Shown here: positions 1 to 8,686 of the stretch, piece by piece | Layout: each line of letters begins with the position of its first letter | Position numbering within the stretch: the stretch's first letter is position 1 | Assembly (NCBI GenBank): GCA_002715965.1 | Contig: PBAL01000018.1 | Span: 14,937 to 78,936, forward strand | Direction of reading: 5' to 3' | Source of the DNA: Verrucomicrobiales bacterium | GTDB taxonomy: Bacteria > Verrucomicrobiota > Verrucomicrobiia > Limisphaerales > JAYPXF01 | Length of the DNA stretch: 64,000 nt | The notes under the pieces: model-generated | What the model saw: only the letters and a program-made list of their open reading frames with translations | Databases searched by the model: none | What the model was told of the DNA's origin: nothing | Position numbers and translations under genes: made by a program

Positions 1-63
1 TTTACAACTGGGCGAAAGCGACCCGAAGAATTCACGGGCCTTCTTGCCTTTCTCCAATTGCTT

Positions 64-410
64 CTACAGCAGTTCGGGCACGGCAACGGTCTTCGGCTTG
101 GCCGACTTCTTCTTCTTGGGTTTGACTCCCTTCAAGTAGTTCTCGCATGCAGCCTTCACCCACTTCTTGATTTGTGCCCAGGGAATCTTATCGCCATCCT
201 GAAACTTAATCGTGCGGTTATGACTGTTGTCCTCCCCGCCGGTGAACAGATCTTTCGGATCATCCAGCACCTGTAAGCCGGACCGCGCCACTTCCAGCCA
301 GTCTCGATCTTTTGATGCGCCGCAACGACGAGATCGCGCAGCTTCGTCAGGCATGGTTAAGACCAGTCGGCCTTGCTCGCGATGTAGGCATCAATCTTTT
401 CGGAAGACAT
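64..410 (-). pseudogene. DUF1801 (YdhG-like) gene, frameshifted and internally deleted
   Basis: Reading from the ATG at 410 gives a short start (MSSEKIDAYIASKADW) that hits a stop at once. The next frame gives LRDLVVAAHQKIETGWKW followed by RGPAY, and a third stretch gives DPKDLFTGGE and a Lys-rich end. Together these are the recognisable blocks of the DUF1801 family, small YdhG/YjbR-like proteins of unknown function, in the right order but in different frames. The usual middle block between the GP-x-Y motif and the DPK-x-LF motif is missing. This is an inference from remembered family motifs. The longest open stretch, 96 codons from 354 to 64, is not a normal protein by itself. Confidence 0.65.
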
Positions 411-520
411 GAGGGAATTATTCAGACAAGCCGGGTTGTTAAAAAGCGGGATTCAGTGAACAGTTTTTCGTTCTAAACTGGCTTGAATCGCATACGTTTC
501 TTGCAATCAACGCTGACGAC

Positions 521-928
521 ATGAGCCTTGCTGAGAGCCGCAGCAAACTGATGAAGGAAATCTCGGGGATGCTTGATCCGCACCACCGCTTCGCGCATGT
601 GATTGCACGCGGCAGTGCCATCCCGCCATTGGACACCAGTTATCGTTCCAATGAATTCCGCGTCAAACCCGATGTGAATCTCCGGCCGGTAGCCGAATGC
701 ACTGAGAGTCTCTGTTATTTCCGCGCCGATGCTGAGTCCATGATCGTCCGTTCGGTGGCCTCGATGATCTGCCACTTTTACAGCGGTTCAAAGGGTGCGG
801 ACATCATCTATTGCGCGGCCATCCTCAATGAAGTTGGGATCACGGCGCATCTCTCTCACAACCCGCACACGGGCTTGGAGAATCTCGAACCGGTAATTCG
901 AAAACTCGCGCGTGAGAACTGCGAATGA
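521..928 (+). CDS. SufE-like protein lacking the catalytic cysteine
   Basis: 135 residues, matching SufE along its whole length. SufE normally accepts persulfide sulfur from the cysteine desulfurase SufS during Fe-S cluster assembly in the cytoplasm. The family landmarks are visible: the P-P-L turn near residue 36, a Y-F-R-A-D-A-E-S block (66-73) corresponding to the F-x-A/G-D-S-D region, I-V-R (75-77), Y-S-G (86-88), and a late H-L-S and G-L-E-N-L segment. Where SufE has the sulfur-accepting cysteine in a G-C-x-S loop, this protein reads K-P-D-V-N, with Asp at 51. It cannot work as a normal SufE and may be a regulatory or repurposed relative. It overlaps tatD by 4 nt (ATGA), so the two are translationally coupled. 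No sufS or sufBCD lies nearby. Confidence 0.8.
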   Translation: MSLAESRSKLMKEISGMLDPHHRFAHVIARGSAIPPLDTSYRSNEFRVKPDVNLRPVAECTESLCYFRADAESMIVRSVASMICHFYSGSKGADIIYCAAILNEVGITAHLSHNPHTGLENLEPVIRKLARENCE

Positions 929-1719
929 TCGACGCGCACAATCACCTGCAGGATCTCCGTCTCCGCCCCTATCTGGACACAATCCTCGACGACTGCAAAC
1001 AGGCCGGTGTGCAGAGGATGGTCGTGAACGGAACTTGCGAGGACGATTGGGACGACGTTTTCGATCTGGCTGCGAAATCTGACCTGGTTGTTCCGAGTTT
1101 CGGTTATCACCCGTGGAAGCTGCACCAACGCACGGCGAAGTGGATTGACGCGCTCCGGCGAATGCTGGACAGAGTTCCCTCGGCCGTCGGCGAGATCGGT
1201 CTGGACCGATGGATGGAGAATCACGATATCGAACTTCAAGAGGAAATATTCGTGAAACAACTTACGCTCGCCACCGAACGAAACCTCCCCGTCTCAATCC
1301 ACTGCCTGAAGGCCTGGGGCAAATTGGTTGAGATCCTCGAACGTGAGAAACTTCCCAAGTGCGGCTTTCTCATCCACTCCTACGGCGGGGCAGCGGATAT
1401 GATCCCGCGCTTCGCCAATCTTGGCGCATACTTCTCACTGTCCGGCTACTTTGCTCATCCCCGTAAGTCCAAGCATTTGGAGAACTTCAAACATGTTCCG
1501 GCCGATCGCCTGCTCCTCGAAACGGATGCGCCGGACATGCTTCCTCCCGAAGAGTGGATTCAGAATCGAGTACCTGCCGATACCGGGGCGCTGCATCATC
1601 CTGCGAACATCGGCGCCGTGTACGGTATCGCAGCCAACTTCTTGAATGTCCCACCTTCGAAACTGGAATCGCAGATCTCCAGAAACTCTGAAAATTTGTT
1701 CAATTGTGTTGGTCATTAG
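925..1719 (+). CDS. TatD family metal-dependent hydrolase
   Basis: 264 residues, the normal length for TatD/YcfH-type metallohydrolases, which are TIM-barrel enzymes with two divalent metals (3'-5' DNase or related phosphodiesterase activity). The metal ligands are all present: H5-x-H7, E90 in G-E-I-G-L-D, H126, H151 in the I-H-S-Y-G-G segment, and D201 in L-E-T-D-A-P. The start codon overlaps the stop of the upstream SufE-like gene, giving a two-gene unit. The precise substrate cannot be read from the sequence. A 318-base gap follows. Confidence 0.88.
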   Translation: MIDAHNHLQDLRLRPYLDTILDDCKQAGVQRMVVNGTCEDDWDDVFDLAAKSDLVVPSFGYHPWKLHQRTAKWIDALRRMLDRVPSAVGEIGLDRWMENHDIELQEEIFVKQLTLATERNLPVSIHCLKAWGKLVEILEREKLPKCGFLIHSYGGAADMIPRFANLGAYFSLSGYFAHPRKSKHLENFKHVPADRLLLETDAPDMLPPEEWIQNRVPADTGALHHPANIGAVYGIAANFLNVPPSKLESQISRNSENLFNCVGH

Positions 1720-1750
1720 TGGAGTCCGTCACAATTGGTGTGACTTAAGT

Positions 1751-1831
1751 TTCTTCATCTTTGTCTTATTCGTTGTCCTCATTTTTCCCAAAATTCCATG
1801 AGATTAAGACAAAGATGCGGACAACGATTGA
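1751..1831. repeat. Interleaved inverted repeat in a 318-base gap
   Basis: Within the non-coding stretch 1720-2037 two separate inverted pairs are interleaved. CATCTTTGTCTTA at 1756-1768 is matched by its exact complement at 1805-1817. TCGTTGTCC at 1770-1778 is matched by its exact complement at 1819-1827. The order is A-B-A'-B', so both pairs cannot form simple nested hairpins at once; they would be alternatives or a pseudoknot-like pairing. The flanks (TTCTTCA and TTGAAGAA) also mirror each other. The rest of the gap (1832-2037) shows no gene that I can support. The element could be a dispersed repeat, or a terminator-like region downstream of both tatD and the minus-strand binding-protein gene. 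Confidence 0.7.
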
Positions 1832-2037
1832 AGAATTGGCCGCATGATAAAATACAGTCTGTTTGGCGGTCTGCATTGGGTTGCTCCTCTCAATCGCTCA
1901 ACAAATGATGTAGATCATTTTCGTCGGACGGAGATCTGGATGTTTGATTTACAAACCGGCCCAAAAATCGGTGACAACTCACAACTCATCAACATAAATG
2001 AAAACGTACAGCAGAAACTCTGCGCGTACTGGAGCCA

Positions 2038-3585
2038 TCAGCCCTTCTTGGCCGCGGTCGGCTTCAACCATTCGGGAATCTCGATGTCCTTGCTCTTCAC
2101 CGGTGCCTCGTCTCCGCGCCAGGAGAATCCGGACTTCTCGAACTGAACCTTGTTCTTGAGCAGGAATTCCAAGAGCCGTTTGGCGAGTTGTCGGTTCCTC
2201 GACTTGTCCCGCACGGAGAACGGTTGCACGGCTTGTGCACCCTTGTGGTTGATCTTGTGGAAGTCGAGGTGGTCTTCCTGCAATTGATAATTCACGCGAT
2301 AAACAATCGCGGCATCGAGGGTTCCCACACGCATTTGGTTCACCAGAAAGTCAGCGGTCGGAACTTCCACGGCGACGTTGGTGCGAATCGCCGTGTAGAG
2401 AGCAGAGGATTCGAGCATGCCCTGGGTCATGTAACCGAGCGTGGATTGCTTGGCGTTGCAAAGACCCACTTTCAAACCGGGGCGAGCGAGATCAGCCAGG
2501 GTGTTGATCTTCTTGGGATTTCCTTTTTGAACGACGATCCCGATCTCTGTTTCAGTCAGCATCACAGATTCGGTGAACTGTTCGGCAACCGGCGGAACGA
2601 AGCAGATGTCACATGCGTAATAAGCATCCGGAAACTTCTCGTCGTCCTGCATGGCTTCCATGGACGCACAGAGAATTCCGCAGCCGTTGAAGACCGTGTT
2701 GATATCGACACCTTCCCGGGTGGCAAATTCTCGCAGCAATTCCTCGATCGCGGGACGATTCACGCCACCGCTGTAGAGCAGCATCTCGGGTTTCTCGGCC
2801 CAGGTGTCTCCTTCGAGATATTCAAAACCAAATTCTTTGAACGCCTCGCCTCCCCGCTCCGGTGCCGCGAGGTAACGCGCGAACTTGAGAGCAGCAGTTG
2901 GATTCGAGGAAGCGGTCAGAATGGTCGCGCTGACCTTGTCCATCTCCTTGGAAAACTCTGGAATCTTCACCATCTCGGTCTTGTCGAATTGAGGGACTGT
3001 GGAGTTCCAGACCACTGCAACATCCACTGCTCCGATTGTAAGATCGGAGGCAAGCTCGGTGACCGTCGGCTTCATTGTAGCCACACTCTCCTTCAACTTG
3101 TCCCAACGGTTTCCAACTGCCCGGCGCGTCGCCTTGCCAATGCTCGCGGCTTCGGGGTTGGCAATGGCGACACGAACATCGTCCCGGAACAGATCATCCA
3201 GCGATTTGACCCCTTTGGGATTGCCCTTCTGAACTGCGATCACGGGATACTGATCTGCCAGTGAAAGTACTTCTGCAACCGCACCGTGACGTTGTGCGTC
3301 TTCAACAGCTCCATCATCCGCAGCAATGAAGATATCGCCGGTCTTCGCAACACGAACCTGGGAAAGCAGCGTTCCCGTCCCGCCATATTGAAGCTGAACT
3401 TCCACGCCAAATTCTTCCCGATACCGCTTAGCAGTCTTGGCCACCGGTTTCTTGATTCCAGCCGCACAGAACACCATGAGCGTATCTTTGTTCTCACCTG
3501 CCTGGGGCGTGGACGATTGCTGAGTGGATTTAATTGCCACCAGCAACAAGGCGATCGCGGCAACAATGACGAGGAAGTAGCGCAT
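2038..3585 (-). CDS. Tandem ModA-like periplasmic substrate-binding protein
   Basis: 515 residues with an N-terminal hydrophobic segment (residues 1-18) suggesting export. It contains two successive type-2 periplasmic binding domains like the molybdate/oxyanion-binding ModA. The first runs over roughly residues 35-270, with Q-Y-G-G-T-G-T-L-L and a following G-D-I-F-I-A-A-D. The second runs over roughly 275-500, with N-G-C-G-I-L-C and later A-C-D-I-C at the equivalent ligand-loop positions. The second domain therefore has two close cysteine pairs where the first has none. No ModB permease or ModC ATPase lies nearby. The gene follows an anchored Pro-rich protein and a giant propeller gene on the same strand with short gaps, so it is probably in their operon. 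Ligand unknown. Confidence 0.72.
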   Translation of the reverse strand: MRYFLVIVAAIALLLVAIKSTQQSSTPQAGENKDTLMVFCAAGIKKPVAKTAKRYREEFGVEVQLQYGGTGTLLSQVRVAKTGDIFIAADDGAVEDAQRHGAVAEVLSLADQYPVIAVQKGNPKGVKSLDDLFRDDVRVAIANPEAASIGKATRRAVGNRWDKLKESVATMKPTVTELASDLTIGAVDVAVVWNSTVPQFDKTEMVKIPEFSKEMDKVSATILTASSNPTAALKFARYLAAPERGGEAFKEFGFEYLEGDTWAEKPEMLLYSGGVNRPAIEELLREFATREGVDINTVFNGCGILCASMEAMQDDEKFPDAYYACDICFVPPVAEQFTESVMLTETEIGIVVQKGNPKKINTLADLARPGLKVGLCNAKQSTLGYMTQGMLESSALYTAIRTNVAVEVPTADFLVNQMRVGTLDAAIVYRVNYQLQEDHLDFHKINHKGAQAVQPFSVRDKSRNRQLAKRLLEFLLKNKVQFEKSGFSWRGDEAPVKSKDIEIPEWLKPTAAKKG

Positions 3586-3603
3586 GAGCCTATCGAATCA
3601 GGG

Positions 3604-4698
3604 TCACTGCTTGCGGGCAACCACTATTCCTATGATCGCGAGAAACGCAGCCGCACCGAGAAACCATCCACTGACGGACTCCTCTTCCATGACTTCAGGA
3701 ACAGGGGGCGGTGCAACCGGATTCGGTTCGATCTTTACGACCTCCGGCATCTGGGTGGTCTTTGGTTCGTCGGGCGTGGGAGCGGGCTCTTCTTTGGCTG
3801 GAGCAGGCGGCTCGTTAGTGGGGGGCTCGGGCGCTTCGGAAGTCTCGTCCGCACTGGCCAGTTCCACGTCGTTGGCCATCGCGACCTCCATCAATTTCGT
3901 ATCCCAATCGAGATCCATCATCAGATCCCAACCGGGATTCTGGCGTTTCACCTGACACGAGCAGGCGCCCAGCAAATACATGCACACCTCATCAATTCCC
4001 TCATCATCCAGATCCTCGGCCGTCCACGCACCGAGCGTGCGGCCGCGACCAAACACGGGCGCGGCAAAGGGCATGCCGTCCTTCCAAACCTTTTCTTTAC
4101 GGGAACCGGCAAGCATCTCGACGAAGGCGGCTTCGGCGGGATCATTGCGGCGGATGCGCACCAGCCCGAATTCCACCTTGAGTTCCGGCCCCGGCCCCAA
4201 TCGGCTCTCAGGGTCGAAGGGATCTTGCGGTGGAATCTCCGCGACGTTCTTCAGGTATTCGAGACGCTTGCTCAGCGTGTTGAACAAGGCGTCATCTGCT
4301 TCCTTGTTTCCCGAATCGACCTGCACCCACACAGCCGATGCGCCGTTCAGGATTAGCTTCGCCAACTGCTGGCGCGCAGGTGAATCCAGGAGCTTGGCCA
4401 ATTGCTTGAGGTCGGCCGGCGGTTCCTTTCCCGTCCAGAGTTCCAACATCTCCGGCCCCGGAAGGAACAGCTTGTTCTGATACTCGGCCTCTTCCTCTCC
4501 AACAATCCGCAGGTTGATCGAGCGCTTGTCCAAGTCGGTGAGGAATTTTTCGCCGGCGGCTGATTCGATCCAAACCTTCGGAACTGTCAACGCATACGGA
4601 TCGGCGGGCCAGCGATCGAGTGCGTAGCGAAACACGGGAATGGTGCAGGCGTTTGCAGCGAAGGCACCGAGCATCAAGATTGCGAATATACGAGTCAT
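3604..4698 (-). CDS. Secreted, C-terminally anchored protein of unknown function
   Basis: 364 residues. An N-terminal signal peptide (M-T-R-I-F-A-I-L-M-L-G-A-F-A-A-N-A) is followed by C-T-I-P-V-F-R-Y-A. A soluble domain of about 250 residues follows, then a Pro/Glu-rich linker at about 275-330. Near the C-terminus is a single hydrophobic segment (G-W-F-L-G-A-A-A-F-L-A-I-I-G-I-V-V-A) ending in R-K-Q. This layout suggests a protein displayed from the inner membrane by a C-terminal anchor. I do not recognise the soluble domain. It sits 6 nt downstream of the giant propeller gene and 18 nt upstream of the tandem ModA-like gene, so the three look co-transcribed. Confidence 0.75.
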   Translation of the reverse strand: MTRIFAILMLGAFAANACTIPVFRYALDRWPADPYALTVPKVWIESAAGEKFLTDLDKRSINLRIVGEEEAEYQNKLFLPGPEMLELWTGKEPPADLKQLAKLLDSPARQQLAKLILNGASAVWVQVDSGNKEADDALFNTLSKRLEYLKNVAEIPPQDPFDPESRLGPGPELKVEFGLVRIRRNDPAEAAFVEMLAGSRKEKVWKDGMPFAAPVFGRGRTLGAWTAEDLDDEGIDEVCMYLLGACSCQVKRQNPGWDLMMDLDWDTKLMEVAMANDVELASADETSEAPEPPTNEPPAPAKEEPAPTPDEPKTTQMPEVVKIEPNPVAPPPVPEVMEEESVSGWFLGAAAFLAIIGIVVARKQ

Positions 4699-4704
4699 GT
4701 TTGC

Positions 4705-7700
4705 TTACTTTCCAAATCGAGTCACCTTGCCGTCCTTGGTCGCGACAAACAGTGCGCCACGCGCAACCGCCATCCCGTCCCAGACCGGCAATGCTTTCAG
4801 CGGCAGTTCCACGCGTTGACGACCATTGGCAACCGAGACCGCCCAGAGCTTGCCGCCTTGCGCGCCTTTCAATGCTTCGTCCTGTTCCTTCAAGACCGAG
4901 TTGATTGAATCGTCCTTCTCCATGATTCGCTCGAAGGCATATTCCTCGTCCATCACGTCGGGCGGTCCGGCCACAATGAGCGTGTCTCCCGCCATTGCCA
5001 TGGCCTGGGCGAACATGGGAACCGTGCGCGCCCAATCGTGTTTCACGTAGCTGCTGCTCGGCAGGCTGTTCGCCCCCCCCTTGCGGAACCAAAGCGCGCT
5101 TCCGGATTTGCCTTTGCCGAAACTGACTCCGGCAATCCGGCCGTTGTTTCCCTTGCCCGTTCGGTCCTTCGCATCCTTGTCGAAAGAACTGGCCACAACT
5201 GCACGGGAATCAAGCGAGCGGGACTTATCCGGGGCGTCGAACATCGCCTTGATCTCATCATCGCCAGTTTCCTCGTGGAAGATTCGCAGATCATCAATCA
5301 ATCCCGTGTAAGCAAAGTTCTGTTTGTAGTTTCCAACCGAACTCCCTGTGTCGATGCCGATATCGAGACCTTGTATGGGCCGTGCTGCAACGAAGCCACT
5401 CGCCTTTCCTGTGGCAGCCAACTCACCGTTCACATACAGCTTCATGGACTTGTCTTCCGCCAAGACACCAGCAAGGTGATTCCATCCCTTCTTCAATTCG
5501 CTCTTCGAAGCGACGGTGCTCAACTTCTCCTTGGAACGAATTAGAAAATTGGGTTTGTTCTTTTTGAGTGTGAGAGCAAAGCCATTCAACGGACCGCCAT
5601 GGGCCAACACGACCCCATTTCCCTTGTCCGGAAAAACCCAGGCTTCGACTGTGATCGGTTTGCCAGTGGGATCCAAAGACGCGCCGGCTCCAAAGGAAAC
5701 AAACTTGGCCGCACCTCCACCCCTGCGTGCGCTTGGGGCCGGAGCATTGGGGATTTCGCGTGGCGCGGAAAACAGCTGGTGCTCGATCGTGGTGGTCCAT
5801 TTCAGATATTTCGATTCGCGACCGAAACCGTAGACGTTTGTGTCATTGAACACGAGCATGCGACCGGCTGGTGCGTATTTGCCAGCCTGGTAGTAACCAT
5901 TGTGACCGCCCGCGAAGTTCTTTCCGTAAACCCAGTAGGCGCGATGGAAATAAGTGTCATCGAGGTAACCCATCGGCGCGAACAGGTGTGCGCCTTCGCC
6001 TTGCTGCGCTGCGCCTTGAGCCGCAGCGTTTCCGGAGATCGGGCCCATTTCCAGGCGTTTGCCTTTCTCATCGATTTTCTGCGAGCGGAGGTAGGTGTAT
6101 TTGCCATCGCTGCAGAGAACGTCCGGCAGGCCGACCTGCATTTGAAGCGTCTGCAGGCGGTCCTGAATGTTCTCGCCCGTTTCCGGATCGAGGTTGTCCC
6201 AGATCTTCTCCATGAGTTTCTTGCCATTGCGCATATCGAGCTTGATGAGGCGCAATCCACCATCGAGGAAGGTCGATCGGCCAGCTACCAAGGTGGCAAC
6301 TCCGTCTTCCACCAATACAGAACCATGCACCGGCCAAACGGACTCTATCTGTTCGAACGACATCAGCCGGCGATCACGCGGCGCCGCACGGAAACGCCAG
6401 ATAAGCTCTCCCTTCTCGGAACTCAGGCAGTAGACCCAGCCATCCGCGCAGCCGAAGATGACACGCCCGTCTTCGTAAGTCGGTGGTGAGTCGATGCGAC
6501 CACCAGCGGTGAATTTCCAAACAGATTTGGAGTTCCCTACGTTGAGCGCATGCAGTGTGTGCTGTTCGATTTGAGCAACGAAGACCTTACCGTCTGCAAT
6601 GGTCAAGGCGCTGAGACGCCCGCCGAGATTTGCTTCCCAATTCTTCTTCAAGTCTTCCGGAACTTTCTCGTTGCTGTATCCACTTCGCCTGGCGTCATGC
6701 CGGAAGGTCGGCCAGTCCTCTGGTCCGGCCGGGATGGCCATCAGTTCTTTGCCGAACGCCGGTCCTTTTTCCAATCGGCCAGCGTCGTCGATCTTCTTCG
6801 GCAACAGTGGAGTTGCCGATGCGGGAGCAAGGGCATTGAACCCGTACAACTTGGCTTCCGGATAACAGGCGCAATTGTGTGGAGGTGCATAGGTCAGCCC
6901 ATTCGCCGGCATGACCCCGTAGAGGCAGCCACCGCGAACCCAGTGATTGATATCCCAATGCTCGGCCTTGTGATCGACGAACTCGATTCCCGTGCGGGAA
7001 GGCATGAGGAAGTTTTCAGTCGCCTTGGCGATATAGCAGCGGTGATGAAACCAGTAGGTCTCCACGTCGGGGGCAAACTTCTTCTTCACCTCTCCCGTCT
7101 TCGGATCGCGCCCGGTGTATTCACCACTATGGCGACCGCTGGTTGTGGGAGCGGACCAGACGAGTCCATTGACCACCAGCAAGTCCTGCGGGGATTGATA
7201 GCCGGACGGATCGTGCTGGGATTGCCAGAGTTCCTTGCCGGTCGCGAGGTCAAAGCTCTTCATCTTCCCGTCCCCGCCGGCGAACAACACCACGTCTTTG
7301 TAAACGACAACTCTCGGCGCGAAGTTGAACGGGATCAGGCTGCGACGCGTTGTCTCGCCACTCTTCCAACGCACCTTGCCGCTCGTTCGATCCACGTTCA
7401 CCAGATGATCTCCGTCGTGATAAACGACTGCACTGTCGTTCACAACCACCGACAAGGGAGACACCTTGTCTTTCACCTTCCAAAGTTGACTGCCGCTACT
7501 GGCATCATACGCGATGATCTCCCGCGGTTGCGCGTTCCAAACAAATTCGGTCGCTACCCGGCGCTGATCGCCCACGTTGAACGCTGGTGCGTAGTCCTTC
7601 AGTTCCCAACCGCCGGGACGCACGAGCGTGAACAAGGTATTGCCTGAGTGAACAATCTCTTCTGTCTTCTTGCTTCCCTTGTACGAAAGAACGGTCTTTC

Positions 7701-8553
7701 CCGTCGCAGCATCGATCGCCTGAACTTCGCCTTCGATATCCAGCGTGGCATAAACAACGTCTTCACCGGCAACGACCCGGCGAGCCAATTGCGTGGGCCC
7801 GCTCTTCAAGGGCCAGAGTTGGTGATGCCATTTGCTGATGTCGCGACTCCAAAGCACGGTCCCGTTGAAGGCATCGCGTGCGATCAACTTCCAGGCTGAC
7901 GGCAACTGGATCGATACTCGTGATCCTTCATCCATGATGTAAAACAGACGTCCGTTGCCCGACACCAACGCGCTCATCGAAGCCATCCGGTCGTGATGAC
8001 GCGACCAACGCGGGCTTCCCACCCATTGCATGCGGCGAGGAGGTCCAACCACCGTGTCCTGGGCAACGGCGTTACCGGATGGGTTGTGGAAGTAATGCGT
8101 CCAGTCATCGATGTTTGATGGACGGGCCTTCTGGATCTTCGCCCATTTGCCCTTGCGCGAAATCATTGCCACGCCGTTGGGCACCAAAACACGTTCAATC
8201 TCTTCCCGGGTCACGCGAGTCCCCTGCTCTGCCACGACCAAGTTTACGAAATTATCGATATACGGAAGAGCTCCACCATCGATGCGATCGACAGACACCG
8301 GCCCATACAGCCCTTCGGCGTGCAGATCTTTCCGCGCCTGCGCGATCTGTTCCGCGTCGGTATCCAAACCATGAACCATGAAGCTGTCATGCAATCTGAA
8401 CCCGGCAAGTTTCTTCGCATCCACCTTGCCGAGATACACGATGACTCCTCCTTTGATTCCTGACTCATTCACCACGGCGCGATTGGCCGCAGCTAATGGA
8501 ACGAGGCTTATCAGGACAAGCAAAACGATTAGGTTCAGAAAACTGTTCTTCAT
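4705..8553 (-). CDS. Giant secreted PQQ-type beta-propeller with methyltransferase-like and LamG domains
   Basis: I place the start at 8553 because it gives a clean signal peptide (MKNSFLNLIVLLVLISLVPL); an ATG at 8586 adds 11 non-signal residues. The product is about 1280 residues. In order: a Rossmann-like domain with S-adenosylmethionine-methyltransferase flavour (residues ~20-150), a first propeller of PQQ-type repeats with many D-A-x-x-G-x-x-L-W motifs, and a second propeller introduced by D-W-P-T-F-R-H-D-A-R-R-S-G-Y. Then comes a LamG/concanavalin-like lectin domain (W-V-F-P-D ... L-Y-V-N-G-E-L) and a short final blade. I see no catalytic methyltransferase residues I can vouch for. It is the first gene of the minus-strand cluster 8.6-2.0 kb, and a relative with permuted modules lies at 44-48 kb. 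Confidence 0.82.
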   Translation of the reverse strand: MKNSFLNLIVLLVLISLVPLAAANRAVVNESGIKGGVIVYLGKVDAKKLAGFRLHDSFMVHGLDTDAEQIAQARKDLHAEGLYGPVSVDRIDGGALPYIDNFVNLVVAEQGTRVTREEIERVLVPNGVAMISRKGKWAKIQKARPSNIDDWTHYFHNPSGNAVAQDTVVGPPRRMQWVGSPRWSRHHDRMASMSALVSGNGRLFYIMDEGSRVSIQLPSAWKLIARDAFNGTVLWSRDISKWHHQLWPLKSGPTQLARRVVAGEDVVYATLDIEGEVQAIDAATGKTVLSYKGSKKTEEIVHSGNTLFTLVRPGGWELKDYAPAFNVGDQRRVATEFVWNAQPREIIAYDASSGSQLWKVKDKVSPLSVVVNDSAVVYHDGDHLVNVDRTSGKVRWKSGETTRRSLIPFNFAPRVVVYKDVVLFAGGDGKMKSFDLATGKELWQSQHDPSGYQSPQDLLVVNGLVWSAPTTSGRHSGEYTGRDPKTGEVKKKFAPDVETYWFHHRCYIAKATENFLMPSRTGIEFVDHKAEHWDINHWVRGGCLYGVMPANGLTYAPPHNCACYPEAKLYGFNALAPASATPLLPKKIDDAGRLEKGPAFGKELMAIPAGPEDWPTFRHDARRSGYSNEKVPEDLKKNWEANLGGRLSALTIADGKVFVAQIEQHTLHALNVGNSKSVWKFTAGGRIDSPPTYEDGRVIFGCADGWVYCLSSEKGELIWRFRAAPRDRRLMSFEQIESVWPVHGSVLVEDGVATLVAGRSTFLDGGLRLIKLDMRNGKKLMEKIWDNLDPETGENIQDRLQTLQMQVGLPDVLCSDGKYTYLRSQKIDEKGKRLEMGPISGNAAAQGAAQQGEGAHLFAPMGYLDDTYFHRAYWVYGKNFAGGHNGYYQAGKYAPAGRMLVFNDTNVYGFGRESKYLKWTTTIEHQLFSAPREIPNAPAPSARRGGGAAKFVSFGAGASLDPTGKPITVEAWVFPDKGNGVVLAHGGPLNGFALTLKKNKPNFLIRSKEKLSTVASKSELKKGWNHLAGVLAEDKSMKLYVNGELAATGKASGFVAARPIQGLDIGIDTGSSVGNYKQNFAYTGLIDDLRIFHEETGDDEIKAMFDAPDKSRSLDSRAVVASSFDKDAKDRTGKGNNGRIAGVSFGKGKSGSALWFRKGGANSLPSSSYVKHDWARTVPMFAQAMAMAGDTLIVAGPPDVMDEEYAFERIMEKDDSINSVLKEQDEALKGAQGGKLWAVSVANGRQRVELPLKALPVWDGMAVARGALFVATKDGKVTRFGK

Positions 8554-8669
8554 AGACCGGAAGTGAATCGGACGAGAGTAAAGCAACCGAACTTCAGCAA
8601 CACAACCACGAAGCTCCGAGTTGCGGGCATCCCAGACTATTAATCGGAACTCACCAGATACCTCAGAGC

Positions 8670-8685
8670 GCGGCCTTCAGGCCGC
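8670..8685. repeat. Short perfect palindrome (7-bp stem, 2-base loop)
   Basis: GCGGCCT-TC-AGGCCGC lies between the 5' end of the giant propeller gene and the decayed DUF218 gene. It could fold into a tight hairpin. There is no T-run on either side, so it is not a standard intrinsic terminator. Confidence 0.5.
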
Positions 8686-8686
8686 T

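Noticed and set aside
2188..3264. Long plus-strand open frame opposite the double binding-protein gene
   Set aside because: It is antisense to a complete, well-supported protein and has no recognisable motif or start signal.
5599..6489. Plus-strand open frame opposite the giant propeller gene
   Set aside because: Shadow of a GC-rich minus-strand gene; no motif.
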